A DNA stretch of 64,000 bases from an uncultured Lachnospiraceae bacterium (GTDB lineage Bacteria > Bacillota > Clostridia > Lachnospirales > Lachnospiraceae). The stretch covers positions 124,001 to 188,000 of the forward strand of contig CAJTKA010000003.1 of assembly GCA_910576815.1 (NCBI GenBank), given 5' to 3'. Shown here one piece after another: positions 17,848-26,401 of this stretch. The translations under genes were made by a program, and so were the position numbers. Each line of letters starts with the position of its first letter. Within the stretch, counting starts at the first letter, position 1. The notes below the pieces were generated by a model, which did not search any database, was not told the origin of the DNA, and was given only the letters and a program-made list of their open reading frames with translations.

Positions 17848-18870
17848 ATGAAAAAGACAAACCCCACGATTAGCGTGATCGTACCGGTATATAATAAAGA
17901 AATATATCTGCGTGCCTGCGTGGACAGTATTTTGGCGCAGACTTACAGGAGGATGGATGTGATCTTGGTGGACGACGCTTCGACGGATGGAAGCGGTGCG
18001 ATCTGCGACGAGTATGCCCGCACGGATGAGCGGGTGCAGGTCATTCATCAGGAAAACGGGGGTCCCACGGCAGCCTGCGTGTCAGGGATGCAGGCGGCGT
18101 CCGGGGACTATTATATGTTTGTGGACAGTGACGACTATGTGGATGCGAAGATGCTTACCGAGATGGCAGCACGCCTGGCGGGGGTCCCGCGGGAGGTCGT
18201 CTGCTGTGATCATGTGCTGGAGAAGCAAAGGGAGACCGTAGAGGTCAAAAACGGACTTGAACCTGGCATTTACGAGGGCGAGAAGCTGCGGGAGCAGATT
18301 AAGACAAGACTGATCGGAGTGGAACATAAGCCGATTCCCCTTTCGCGCTGCATGAAACTGTGTGAAAAGTCTCTTTTTGCGGATGCGGCAGCGTATTATG
18401 ATTTCAGCCTCCGCTTCGGTGACGATACGAATATGATGTATCCCGTCCTGCTTGGTGCGGACAGGGTCGTGATTATGAAGGATGCGTTTTATTATCACTA
18501 TCGATATGTGGAAGGCTCGCTGGTGCACAGGTATGAGGAGCGCTTGTTTGAACACGTGGAGCGGCTGATAGAGATCCTTGTGCGGACCGCTGACGAGAAA
18601 AAGGCGCCGGGCGGCAGGAAGGCTGTGGACAGAGAGCACTGTTATCTGCTCCTGTATGCGTTGAAGAATGAGCTTAGAAGACCTGGGAAAGACTACAGAA
18701 CAAGAATCCGGGATATTTTTTGTGAGGAGAAGATCAGGATGCTTGTGCAGAGTACGCCCATTGCGGTGACGACACGCTCGAATCAGCTTTTGTACCTGGG
18801 CGTTACCTACCCCGGCGGCGTGCTCCTGCGCGTGCTGCGCTTGATTATGCGGCTTTACGACAGAAGGTGA
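17848..18870 (+). CDS. GT2 glycosyltransferase
   Basis: GT-A family 2 enzyme of 340 residues with ISVIVPVYNKEIYLRACV, VILVDDASTDGS, ENGGPTAACVSGM and MFVDSDDYVD (DxD). GDDTNMMYPVLLGADR near residue 190 matches the ED region. In the usual motif GGxxxARNxG the ARN is replaced by AACV, a small deviation. It resembles its upstream neighbour in length and layout but differs in most positions, so it is a separate enzyme rather than a recent duplicate. The ATG follows GGGAG with normal spacing. Confidence 0.88.
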   Translation: MKKTNPTISVIVPVYNKEIYLRACVDSILAQTYRRMDVILVDDASTDGSGAICDEYARTDERVQVIHQENGGPTAACVSGMQAASGDYYMFVDSDDYVDAKMLTEMAARLAGVPREVVCCDHVLEKQRETVEVKNGLEPGIYEGEKLREQIKTRLIGVEHKPIPLSRCMKLCEKSLFADAAAYYDFSLRFGDDTNMMYPVLLGADRVVIMKDAFYYHYRYVEGSLVHRYEERLFEHVERLIEILVRTADEKKAPGGRKAVDREHCYLLLYALKNELRRPGKDYRTRIRDIFCEEKIRMLVQSTPIAVTTRSNQLLYLGVTYPGGVLLRVLRLIMRLYDRR

Positions 18871-18893
18871 CAGTCTGAATGTAAAGAGTGAAT

Positions 18894-18973
18894 AAATTCC
18901 GCTCGCGTTCCTCAGCTTTGTATGCTTCGGAATGGAGGAAAAGATGAAACGGTGCCGCAGGATCTTTGTTTGA
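18894..18973 (+). promoter_or_regulatory. leader copy D with 9-codon open frame
   Basis: CGTTCC (18906-18911) pairs with GGAATG (18929-18934), followed by GGAGG and ATG 18944. Compared with copies B and C the stem has a G-C pair changed to T-A, a compensating change. The ATG opens only nine sense codons (MKRCRRIFV, stop ending 18973), and the real downstream gene starts at 19010. Either this is a leader peptide or the leader of a gene later lost or replaced. Confidence 0.55.
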
Positions 18974-19009
18974 TTCAGCGCGTCTTGGAAAGAAGATGGG
19001 AGATCAGGG

Positions 19010-19921
19010 ATGATCATAATAAGAGTCATGGGTGGGCTGGGAAACCAGCTGCAGCAATACGCGCTGTATCGAAAATTCGGAAGTCTCGGCATTGAGGCGA
19101 AGCTGGATATCTCTTGGTTTTCAGCGGATATTCAGGCGCAGATGCGGGCGCCGAGAGAGCTTGAGCTGTGCCGCTTTGAGGAGCTGTTTATGGAGACGGC
19201 ACAGGCGGACGAGGTGCGCGCGCTGCTGGGGCGGACCTATGAGGAGCGCGCGGGGATCATGGAACGGATCAGGCGGCGTTTTGCGCCGGGGACGCTTCCT
19301 GTGTTTGAGGAGTCAAAAATGTTCCACGAGGAGATTTTTTCCTTGCGGGACAGATATCTGGTGGGGTATTTCGCCTGTGAGGCATACTATGCGGATATTC
19401 TAAAGTTGCTGCAAAAGGAGATTCGTTTTCCCGCAAGCGATAACAGCAGAAACAGGGAGACCATGGAGGAGATGCAAAAGCAGACCGCAGTCAGCATCCA
19501 TGTGCGCAGAGGGGATTATCTGGATGCCGTCAACGCGGCAAATTTCGGCGGGATCTGTACGGACGAATATTATGACAGGGCAATCAACTATATCAAGGAG
19601 CGGTTTCCCGCTGCGGTGTTTTATATCTTTTCGGATGACACCGACTATGTGCGGGCGCGGTTTCAGGGGCAGGAGTACCGCATTGTGGACTGGAACCGGG
19701 GAAAGGACAGCTTTTATGATATGCAGCTGATGAGCAATTGTCATCACAATATTTGCGCCAACAGTACCTTCAGCTTTTGGGGTGCGCGCCTGAACGCACA
19801 TGACGGAAAATGTATGATCCGTCCCTCTGTCCACAGGAATACGCAGATCTGCCCGTCGCAGGAACTGCAAAAGCTATGGCGCGCGTGGACACTCATCACG
19901 CCGGGCGGGGAGGTTGTGTAA
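19010..19921 (+). CDS. GT11 alpha-1,2-fucosyltransferase family
   Basis: GT11 enzyme of 303 residues, close to the family's usual length. MGGLGNQLQQYALYRKFG begins at residue 7, H164-V-R-R-G-D-Y170 is the GDP-fucose phosphate site, FGGICTDEYYDRAINY follows, and NSTFSFWGARLN is the C-terminal motif. The expected reaction is fucose transfer from GDP-fucose to a galactose-type acceptor. Methionine and phenylalanine of the usual NQMFQYA are Leu-Gln here (NQLQQYA). The ATG at 19010 is supported by the position of the first beta strand; the ribosome site (AGGGA) is close and weak. It lies in the Wzx/Wzy block. Confidence 0.9.
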   Translation: MIIIRVMGGLGNQLQQYALYRKFGSLGIEAKLDISWFSADIQAQMRAPRELELCRFEELFMETAQADEVRALLGRTYEERAGIMERIRRRFAPGTLPVFEESKMFHEEIFSLRDRYLVGYFACEAYYADILKLLQKEIRFPASDNSRNRETMEEMQKQTAVSIHVRRGDYLDAVNAANFGGICTDEYYDRAINYIKERFPAAVFYIFSDDTDYVRARFQGQEYRIVDWNRGKDSFYDMQLMSNCHHNICANSTFSFWGARLNAHDGKCMIRPSVHRNTQICPSQELQKLWRAWTLITPGGEVV

Positions 19922-20016
19922 ACAGACTCGGATATGATATACTATCCACGAAAGCAATGAAACCGAAGGTTTTCGAGCTTGCACTGCGAAGATTTTATCT
20001 ATGGAAGGCTATCCAC

Positions 20017-21240
20017 ATGGAATACGGAAACGATAAAATTGTCATGTATCTGCATGGCGGCAGCGGCAACCACGGCTGTGAGGCGATCATCAACAGCACC
20101 TGCCATATGATAGAGGAGATTCCTAAGCTCCTCGTGACCAATAGCGAGCAGGAGGATCGGCGTTATTCCCTGGAGCCGCTCTGCGATATTTTACAGGAAA
20201 GAAAGATAGCGGAACACTTTTTTGCGCACGTTTGGTACTATGTCTGGAGAATGGTGTTTCACGATCCCGAATCCTTTATGCGCTATCGCTTTCGGGAGGT
20301 GATGGGAAAGAACCTGGCGCCCCTCTACCTCTCTACCGGCGGCGATATGTACTGCTATGAGCTATCCAAGAAAGAGGCGATCACCGCTAACAGTGCCTTT
20401 AACAGGGCGGGTGCAAAGACCGTTCTCTGGGGCTGCTCTCTGGAGCCGGAACTTTTGCAGGATCCGGTGATCGTCGAGGATATGCGGCGCTATGCGCTGA
20501 TCACGCCACGTGAGTCCATCACAACGCAGGCACTTGCAGATGCGGGGATCACGGAGAATGTGAAGCAGTTCCCGGATCCGGCATTCGCCTTGACGCCGGT
20601 GGAGACAAAGCTTCCCTCTGGGTTTGTGGAGAAAAATACCATCGGCATCAACATCAGCCCCATGATCGTGCGGCATGAAAAAACAGAGGGTATCACTCTT
20701 GCAAACTATCGTAATTTAATAGATTATATATTGGAAAATACCGACTGTCATATTGCGCTGATACCCCATGTGATGTGGAAATATAATGACGATAGACTGA
20801 CCTTAATCGAACTGTATAACGGTTATCAGGGAAATGAGCGGGTGGTTTTGTTTGAGGATATGCCCACCCAGAAGATCAAGTATGTGATATCAAAATGCCG
20901 TATGTTTATCGGCGCAAGGACACATGCCACGATCGCGGCATATTCATCCTGTGTGCCCACGCTGGTCGTGGGATACTCCGTAAAGGCGAGAGGGATCGCC
21001 AGAGATCTTTTCGGCACGGAAGATCACTATGTGCTGCCGGTGCAGAACCTGGCGGAGCCACAAGAATTGATAAACGCTTTTTCGCGGATTATGGAGCGCG
21101 AGGACGAAATTCGGCAGAGGCTGCAAAAGACTATGCCTGATTACTGTAAAGAGGCTGCAAAAGCGGGGGATGCGCTCCGTGAGCTTTGGAACAGTCTGCA
21201 TGAGACGGCAGACCGGGACGGGCAGCCTGAAGGGAAATAG
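20017..21240 (+). CDS. polysaccharide pyruvyl transferase family protein
   Basis: Protein of 407 residues of the CsaB/WcaK family. YLHGGSGNHGCEAIINST near the N-terminus, STGGDMYCYE, TPRESITTQALADAGI, QFPDPAFAL and GARTHATIAAYSSCVPTLVVGYS are conserved landmarks. Family members place a pyruvate ketal from phosphoenolpyruvate on a sugar, giving the polymer negative charge; some relatives act as glycosyltransferase-like enzymes instead. ATG 20017 follows GGAAGG by 8 nt and starts the first strand; the longer frame back to 19810 overlaps the fucosyltransferase gene and is not supported. It is followed after 4 nt by wzx. Confidence 0.85.
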   Translation: MEYGNDKIVMYLHGGSGNHGCEAIINSTCHMIEEIPKLLVTNSEQEDRRYSLEPLCDILQERKIAEHFFAHVWYYVWRMVFHDPESFMRYRFREVMGKNLAPLYLSTGGDMYCYELSKKEAITANSAFNRAGAKTVLWGCSLEPELLQDPVIVEDMRRYALITPRESITTQALADAGITENVKQFPDPAFALTPVETKLPSGFVEKNTIGINISPMIVRHEKTEGITLANYRNLIDYILENTDCHIALIPHVMWKYNDDRLTLIELYNGYQGNERVVLFEDMPTQKIKYVISKCRMFIGARTHATIAAYSSCVPTLVVGYSVKARGIARDLFGTEDHYVLPVQNLAEPQELINAFSRIMEREDEIRQRLQKTMPDYCKEAAKAGDALRELWNSLHETADRDGQPEGK

Positions 21241-21244
21241 AGCG

Positions 21245-22810
21245 ATGGGCAGAATACAGAAGACCCAAAAGAATATCGTGTTCGGATATCTCAGCAACGG
21301 GGTCATTCTGTTGGTGAATTTTATCAAGAGGACTGTCTTTATCTATGTGCTGGGAAAGACTCTGCTGGGGGTAAACGGCGTTTACACCGATGTCTTGAAT
21401 GTCCTTTCCCTGACGGAGCTGGGGATCGGCACGGCATTAAACTACAGCCTGTATAAGCCGGTCGCGGAAGGAAACCGCGAGAAGATAAAATCTTATATGC
21501 GCTTTTATAAAAAGGCGTATCTGACCATCGCAGGCGTGATTGCGGTTTTGGGCATTGCCATTTCTCCGTTTTTGAAATATATCCTTAAGAATCCGGGATC
21601 ACTGACGATGAAGGAGCTGGTTCTCTACTATTATCTCTTTCTGTTCAATACAGTGATCACTTATTTTGTCAGCTATAAGTACAGTCTGGTCAATGCGGAA
21701 CAGAAAAACTATATCCAGACGAACATCACGACGCTGACCAGGATCGTGGTAGCCTTTGTGCAGATCGTGGTTTTGCTCCTCACCCACAACTTTTTGTTTT
21801 ATCTCCTCGCGCAGTCCGTTGTGGAACTCTTGCAGAAGATCTTTGTGACGGTCTACCTGAACAAGCTCTATCCTTATCTGCGGGAAAAGGATGTTGTGCC
21901 GCTTACAGGGGAGGAGACGCAGGTGGTTGCCACTAAGACAAAGGCGCTCATCTGCCATAAGGTGGGGGATGTGGCAAGATCGCAGACCGATAAGCTCATT
22001 ATTTCCTCCTTTGACGGCGTGGACTCTTCGGCAGTCGTCGATAACTATGTTTATATCATCACCTATGTGGGTAACTTTGTGAATATCATCTTCGATTCCG
22101 CGATCGCAGGCTTCGGCAATGTGGTGGCGACGGAGTCAAAAGAAAAGCAGTACCGTCTTTTTTTGGTGTATCGGTTTTTTGCCTGCTGGCTGTTTGGGTT
22201 TGGCGCAGTGGGGTTTTATCATCTGATCACTCCTTTTATCAGTGATATCTGGCTGCGGAAGCCGGGCTGGACGCTCCCGCAGATCACGGTGGCGCTGCTG
22301 GTGATGGAATTTTATCTGAAAGGCTGCCGCATCGTGCTCCTGAATTTTAAGATCGCGGCAGGGCTATTTGAGCAGGATCGCTATCTGCCGCTGGTGCAGG
22401 GGGCGGTCAATCTGATCCTTTCCATTGTGCTCGTGCGCCGTATCGGTGTGACGGGCGTATATGTGGGCACACTGGTGTCAGGGCTGTTAGCAAACCTGAT
22501 CCGTCCCGGTATCATTTATCGGGTCTGTTTTGGCAGGACGGCCGGAGATTATTTTCGTGACGGTTTGAAATATATCGCAGTGATCCTATTGGCAGGCGGG
22601 ATCGTGGCGCCGATCCGCCATATCATCATGGCAGAGACGACCATTTTTTCTTTTGCTTTGATGGTGATCGTGATCACGGTGATTTATAATCTGTTGTTCT
22701 TACTGGTATTTTGTCGGACGCAGGAGTTTCTTTATCTGTGGAATGTGGTGACTGCAAAACTGCCCGTGCTTAGAAAGTTTGGTGGACGCGGCGGATCCCG
22801 AGAGGAGTAA
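21245..22810 (+). CDS. wzx: Wzx-type polysaccharide flippase
   Basis: Polytopic protein of 521 residues with about 12-14 membrane segments, matching the polysaccharide synthesis/MOP exporter superfamily. The N-terminal GYLSNGVILLVNFIKRTVFIYVLG and the SLTELGIGTALNYSLYKPVAEGN segment are typical of Gram-positive Wzx proteins, as is the RSQTDKLIISSFDGVDSSAVVDNY loop. It would move undecaprenyl-pyrophosphate repeat units across the membrane. ATG 21245 has GAAGGGA upstream. It sits between a pyruvyltransferase and a Wzy gene that starts 2 nt after its stop, supporting a coupled flip-and-polymerise unit. Confidence 0.88.
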   Translation: MGRIQKTQKNIVFGYLSNGVILLVNFIKRTVFIYVLGKTLLGVNGVYTDVLNVLSLTELGIGTALNYSLYKPVAEGNREKIKSYMRFYKKAYLTIAGVIAVLGIAISPFLKYILKNPGSLTMKELVLYYYLFLFNTVITYFVSYKYSLVNAEQKNYIQTNITTLTRIVVAFVQIVVLLLTHNFLFYLLAQSVVELLQKIFVTVYLNKLYPYLREKDVVPLTGEETQVVATKTKALICHKVGDVARSQTDKLIISSFDGVDSSAVVDNYVYIITYVGNFVNIIFDSAIAGFGNVVATESKEKQYRLFLVYRFFACWLFGFGAVGFYHLITPFISDIWLRKPGWTLPQITVALLVMEFYLKGCRIVLLNFKIAAGLFEQDRYLPLVQGAVNLILSIVLVRRIGVTGVYVGTLVSGLLANLIRPGIIYRVCFGRTAGDYFRDGLKYIAVILLAGGIVAPIRHIIMAETTIFSFALMVIVITVIYNLLFLLVFCRTQEFLYLWNVVTAKLPVLRKFGGRGGSREE

Positions 22811-22811
22811 A

Positions 22812-24431
22812 ATGCTGAAACGTTATCAAAACTATGAAAGGACGATATCCATTCAAGAGGCTTTCTTTTATGGCTTTTTCTTTCTGTTGTCCGTGACCAA
22901 GGGGCTGGGATTTTATGAATGGCAGAAAGTTTTTATCCTGTTGGTGATTCCTGCGCTGATCCTAGGATTTTTGAAGGTGCTGTTTACGCCCTATACAAAG
23001 GGACAGGCAGTGGTCGTTGCCCTGGTCCTTTTGCTGACGGCGGTCGTATTTTGGCAGTCTCACCAGATTGCAGTCTTTTTCGTGGTCTTTACCGTGCTTG
23101 GCATGAAGGGGATGTCAGTGAAAAAAGTGCTCCATCTGGCGGTCTGGGTGTGGACGGTCTGTTCGATCCTTCTTTCGGTCGTATCTTTTTTCCGTTTGGA
23201 ACACACCGTTTACAGGGTACATGCCAAACTGGGGTTGGGACATATTTTTCGCTGGAGCCTTGGATTTACCCATCCGAATCTTTTGCACATCACCTATCTC
23301 TTTCTCTGTGCGCTGGCGATCCTTAAGCTGGAGGAACGGTATGGCTGGAAATCCTATTTTTTGTTGATGCTTGGCAATCTTGCGGTGTTTTTCTACTCGA
23401 TCAGCTATACGGGCTTTGGCATCGTGGCCTTGCTTTTGACGTGCGGGCTCTATGTGAGACTGCGCCCCCGTTTCTGCCTGCTGGAAAAGCTGCTGGCAAA
23501 CCTTGTGCTGCCGGTCTGCTTGGCCCTGTCCTTTGTACTGCCCTTCTTTCTCTATGACCATCCTTTATGCGGTTATGTGCAGAGGCTGAATTTCATACTC
23601 AATACCAGGATCTGGCTGGCGGAACAGTTTTTGCGGTCAGAGTACACCAGTCTGTTTGGGGCAAACGTCTCTAAGGTCGTCAAGTCCTCCATGAATATGG
23701 ACTGTTCCTACATCTGGTGTTATATCAATTATGGCCTGTTTTTTACAGTGGTGATTTTGCTCGGATATCTTTGCCTGCAATTTTATGAGACCCATAAACA
23801 GCGCACCGGAGAACTGGTCGTGCTGGTGTGTTTTTTCGCGGCGGGGTGGACGGAGCAGCTGCTCTTTAATACTTCCTTCAAAAATATTACCCTCCTCTTT
23901 TTGGGAGAACTTTTGTTTTTACAGAAAGAAGGGAAGGCGGAGTACAGCCTGTTGTTTTTGATCCCGGAGAAGTTTCGGGAGATCACGATTCCGTTTGCGG
24001 GACTGCCGGACAAGCTGTTTCCGGAGGCGAGGGCGGTTTGTAAGGCGCATAAAAGCCGTGTGTGTATCTGTGTGGCGGCGGGTGCTGTTTTGGGCTTGCT
24101 TCTTTGCTTGCTGTTGTATCGGGAGCCTGTAGGGTATCTCGTGCCGCGTTCCTACACGGATGGACAGATCGCGATGGAGGAGGCAGTCTATCTTGAGAGT
24201 GCGGATGACGCCGACTGGTCGGGGTACCGCATTTTGAATTATAAGGATGCTGAAACGCCGATGCAGATCATATCGGGAAAGGCGATTTGGCTGGAGACGG
24301 CGCGGTATTATCTGGGATCTGTGCTCATCGGGGGAGTGGTTGGAGCGTTTGCCGCGATACTGTGGAATATGAGAAAGCGGCGGAGAAAAGCGGCTATGGC
24401 AGTCACGGAAATTTCGGGGTACGATGCCTGA
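22812..24431 (+). CDS. Wzy-like polysaccharide polymerase (second copy)
   Basis: Polytopic protein of 539 residues with about eleven membrane segments. RWSLGFTHPNLLHITYLF (about residues 155-172) resembles the conserved pre-loop motif of Wzy proteins, and MDCSYIWCYINYGLFF matches the D-x-x-Y-L-x-YG post-loop region. A late hydrophilic stretch at about 440-490, rich in acidic residues, precedes the last membrane helix and probably lies outside. The start at 22812 follows GAGGAG by 5 nt, and the gene begins just after the wzx stop. It has little similarity to the polymerase at 12.7 kb, suggesting a different repeat unit. Confidence 0.75.
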   Translation: MLKRYQNYERTISIQEAFFYGFFFLLSVTKGLGFYEWQKVFILLVIPALILGFLKVLFTPYTKGQAVVVALVLLLTAVVFWQSHQIAVFFVVFTVLGMKGMSVKKVLHLAVWVWTVCSILLSVVSFFRLEHTVYRVHAKLGLGHIFRWSLGFTHPNLLHITYLFLCALAILKLEERYGWKSYFLLMLGNLAVFFYSISYTGFGIVALLLTCGLYVRLRPRFCLLEKLLANLVLPVCLALSFVLPFFLYDHPLCGYVQRLNFILNTRIWLAEQFLRSEYTSLFGANVSKVVKSSMNMDCSYIWCYINYGLFFTVVILLGYLCLQFYETHKQRTGELVVLVCFFAAGWTEQLLFNTSFKNITLLFLGELLFLQKEGKAEYSLLFLIPEKFREITIPFAGLPDKLFPEARAVCKAHKSRVCICVAAGAVLGLLLCLLLYREPVGYLVPRSYTDGQIAMEEAVYLESADDADWSGYRILNYKDAETPMQIISGKAIWLETARYYLGSVLIGGVVGAFAAILWNMRKRRRKAAMAVTEISGYDA

Positions 24432-24484
24432 TGGCAAAAGCGGAATCGCATATATCATATCGGGAGAAAGATAGGAAGAACTGT

Positions 24485-26401
24485 ATGAAAGACAAGTTGA
24501 CTTATTGTAAGATATTGGGAACAAAGATTAACGTCACAAACATGGAAGACACCATCGCCTACCTCACAGACAATCTTGAGGAGCTGAAGGGCGATTATGT
24601 CTGCGTTTCCAACGTGCATACCACGGTGATGGCTCATCGCGACCCGGCGTACCGCAGCGTGCAGAACAGTGGGGCAATGGCGCTTCCCGACGGGCAGCCG
24701 CTTTCCATTGTCAGCAGAAAACGCGGGTTTTTGGAGGCAAGGCGGGTGCCGGGTCCCGATCTGATGCCGGCGATCCTCGACCTTTCACAAAAGACGGGAT
24801 ACCGTCATTACTTTTACGGCAGCACAAACGAGACCTTGAAGGCGCTGGGGGCTGTCCTGTTAAAACGCTATCCGAAGTTACAGATTGCAGGTATGTACTC
24901 CCCGCCGTTTCGGCAGCTGACGAAGGAGGAGGATGACGAGATCGTCAGGCGTATCAACGGGAGCGGTGCGGATTTTGTGTGGGTAGCGCTGGGAGCCCCC
25001 AAACAGGAGTGGTGGATGTATGAGCATCGAGGCAGGATCCATGCACTGATGCTGGGAGTGGGAGCCGCCTTTGACTTTACGGCCGGCACCACGAAGCGGG
25101 CGCCCATGTGGATGCAGAAACTTTGTCTGGAGTGGGTGTTTCGCATCCTCAAAGATCCGAAACGTATGCTGCCCCGCTATCTGAATACGAATTTTGCCTT
25201 TGTCTATTATGCGTATCGGGAGGGCAGGGCGCTCAGAAAAGCAAAGAGAAAGGGGCTGCGCGTCGCCATGATCGGGCACAAGCGGATTCCTTCCAGGGAA
25301 GGCGGCATCGAAGTCGTGGTGGAGGAGCTAGCCGTGCGTATGGTGGCATTGGGGCATCGGGTGGACGCTTACAACCGCTTCGGGCACCATGTTTCCGGTA
25401 AGAAATACGATCAGGAATATGGCTGGAAGGGGCGGAAATTTTACAAAGGGATTCGTGTCTACATCGTCCCTACGTTCCGCAGAAGCAGCTTAAATGCCAT
25501 TGTCTATTCCTTTTTTGCAACGATCATGGTGCTCTTTCATCCCTATGACGTGCTCCATTATCATGCGGAGGGGCCCTGCGCCATGCTGTGGCTGCCTCAT
25601 TTTTTGCGGCGCAAGATCGTGGTGACGGTGCACGGGCTGGACTGGCAGCGGGCCAAGTGGGGGAATTTTGCCTCCTTTGTGATCAAGTTCGGTGAAAAGA
25701 TGGCAGCGAAGTATGCGGACGAGATCATTGTGCTGTCGGAAAATGTAAAGCAGTATTTTGCAGACACCTATCATAGAGAAACCATTTATATCCCCAACGG
25801 GATCAGTAGGCCGGCCCCTCAGGGAGCTTTCCTGATCGAGGAGAGGTACGGGCTCAAAAAGGATGGCTACTTCCTGTTTTTGGCGCGGATCGTGCCGGAA
25901 AAAGGGCTGCATTATCTGATCGAGGCCTATGCAAAACTGGAGACGGACAAGAGGCTGGTGATTGCGGGGGGAAGTTCTCAGGCTGTCGGTTATATGGAGA
26001 AGATCCACAGGATGGCGGCGAAGGATGAGCGCATCCTGATGACGGATTTTGTGCAGGGGCAGATGCTGGAGGAGCTCTATGCGAACGCCTATGCCTTTGT
26101 GCTGCCAAGCGACGTGGAAGGGATGGCGATGACGCTCCTTGAGGCTATGAGCTACGGTACCTGCTGCCTGGTCAGCGATATTAAAGAAAACACAGAGGTA
26201 GTGGAAGATAAGGCCTTTACCTTTCAAAAAGGCGATGTGAAGGATCTGCGGGAGAAGCTTTCCCGGCTGCTTGCGCATCCCGAGGAAGTGCGGCGCATGG
26301 GAGAGGAGAGCGCGGACTTTATTTGCGGCAAATATGATTGGGACGATGTGACGAGACAGACAGTGACTTTGTATGAGAGGGCGGCGGGCAGGCTTTTATG
26401 A
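24485..26401 (+). CDS. GT26 (WecG/TagA/CpsF) - GT4 fusion glycosyltransferase
   Basis: Single reading frame of 638 residues encoding two glycosyltransferase domains. Residues 1-245 are GT26: ILGTKINVTNMEDTIAYL, SGAMALPDGQPL, RVPGPDLMPAIL and WVALGAPKQEWWM; such enzymes add ManNAc(A)-type sugars to a lipid-linked GlcNAc. From about residue 258 a GT4 begins with VAMIGHKRIPSREGGIE, an acceptor-side pattern of rhamnosyltransferase-like GT4s, then VTVHGLDWQRAKWG, LARIVPEKGLHYLI and DVEGMAMTLLEAMSYG. No stop or frame change separates them. ATG 24485 follows AGGAAG by 7 nt; ATG 24431 is an upstream alternative overlapping the previous stop. The next gene overlaps its stop by 4 nt. Confidence 0.9.
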   Translation: MKDKLTYCKILGTKINVTNMEDTIAYLTDNLEELKGDYVCVSNVHTTVMAHRDPAYRSVQNSGAMALPDGQPLSIVSRKRGFLEARRVPGPDLMPAILDLSQKTGYRHYFYGSTNETLKALGAVLLKRYPKLQIAGMYSPPFRQLTKEEDDEIVRRINGSGADFVWVALGAPKQEWWMYEHRGRIHALMLGVGAAFDFTAGTTKRAPMWMQKLCLEWVFRILKDPKRMLPRYLNTNFAFVYYAYREGRALRKAKRKGLRVAMIGHKRIPSREGGIEVVVEELAVRMVALGHRVDAYNRFGHHVSGKKYDQEYGWKGRKFYKGIRVYIVPTFRRSSLNAIVYSFFATIMVLFHPYDVLHYHAEGPCAMLWLPHFLRRKIVVTVHGLDWQRAKWGNFASFVIKFGEKMAAKYADEIIVLSENVKQYFADTYHRETIYIPNGISRPAPQGAFLIEERYGLKKDGYFLFLARIVPEKGLHYLIEAYAKLETDKRLVIAGGSSQAVGYMEKIHRMAAKDERILMTDFVQGQMLEELYANAYAFVLPSDVEGMAMTLLEAMSYGTCCLVSDIKENTEVVEDKAFTFQKGDVKDLREKLSRLLAHPEEVRRMGEESADFICGKYDWDDVTRQTVTLYERAAGRLL

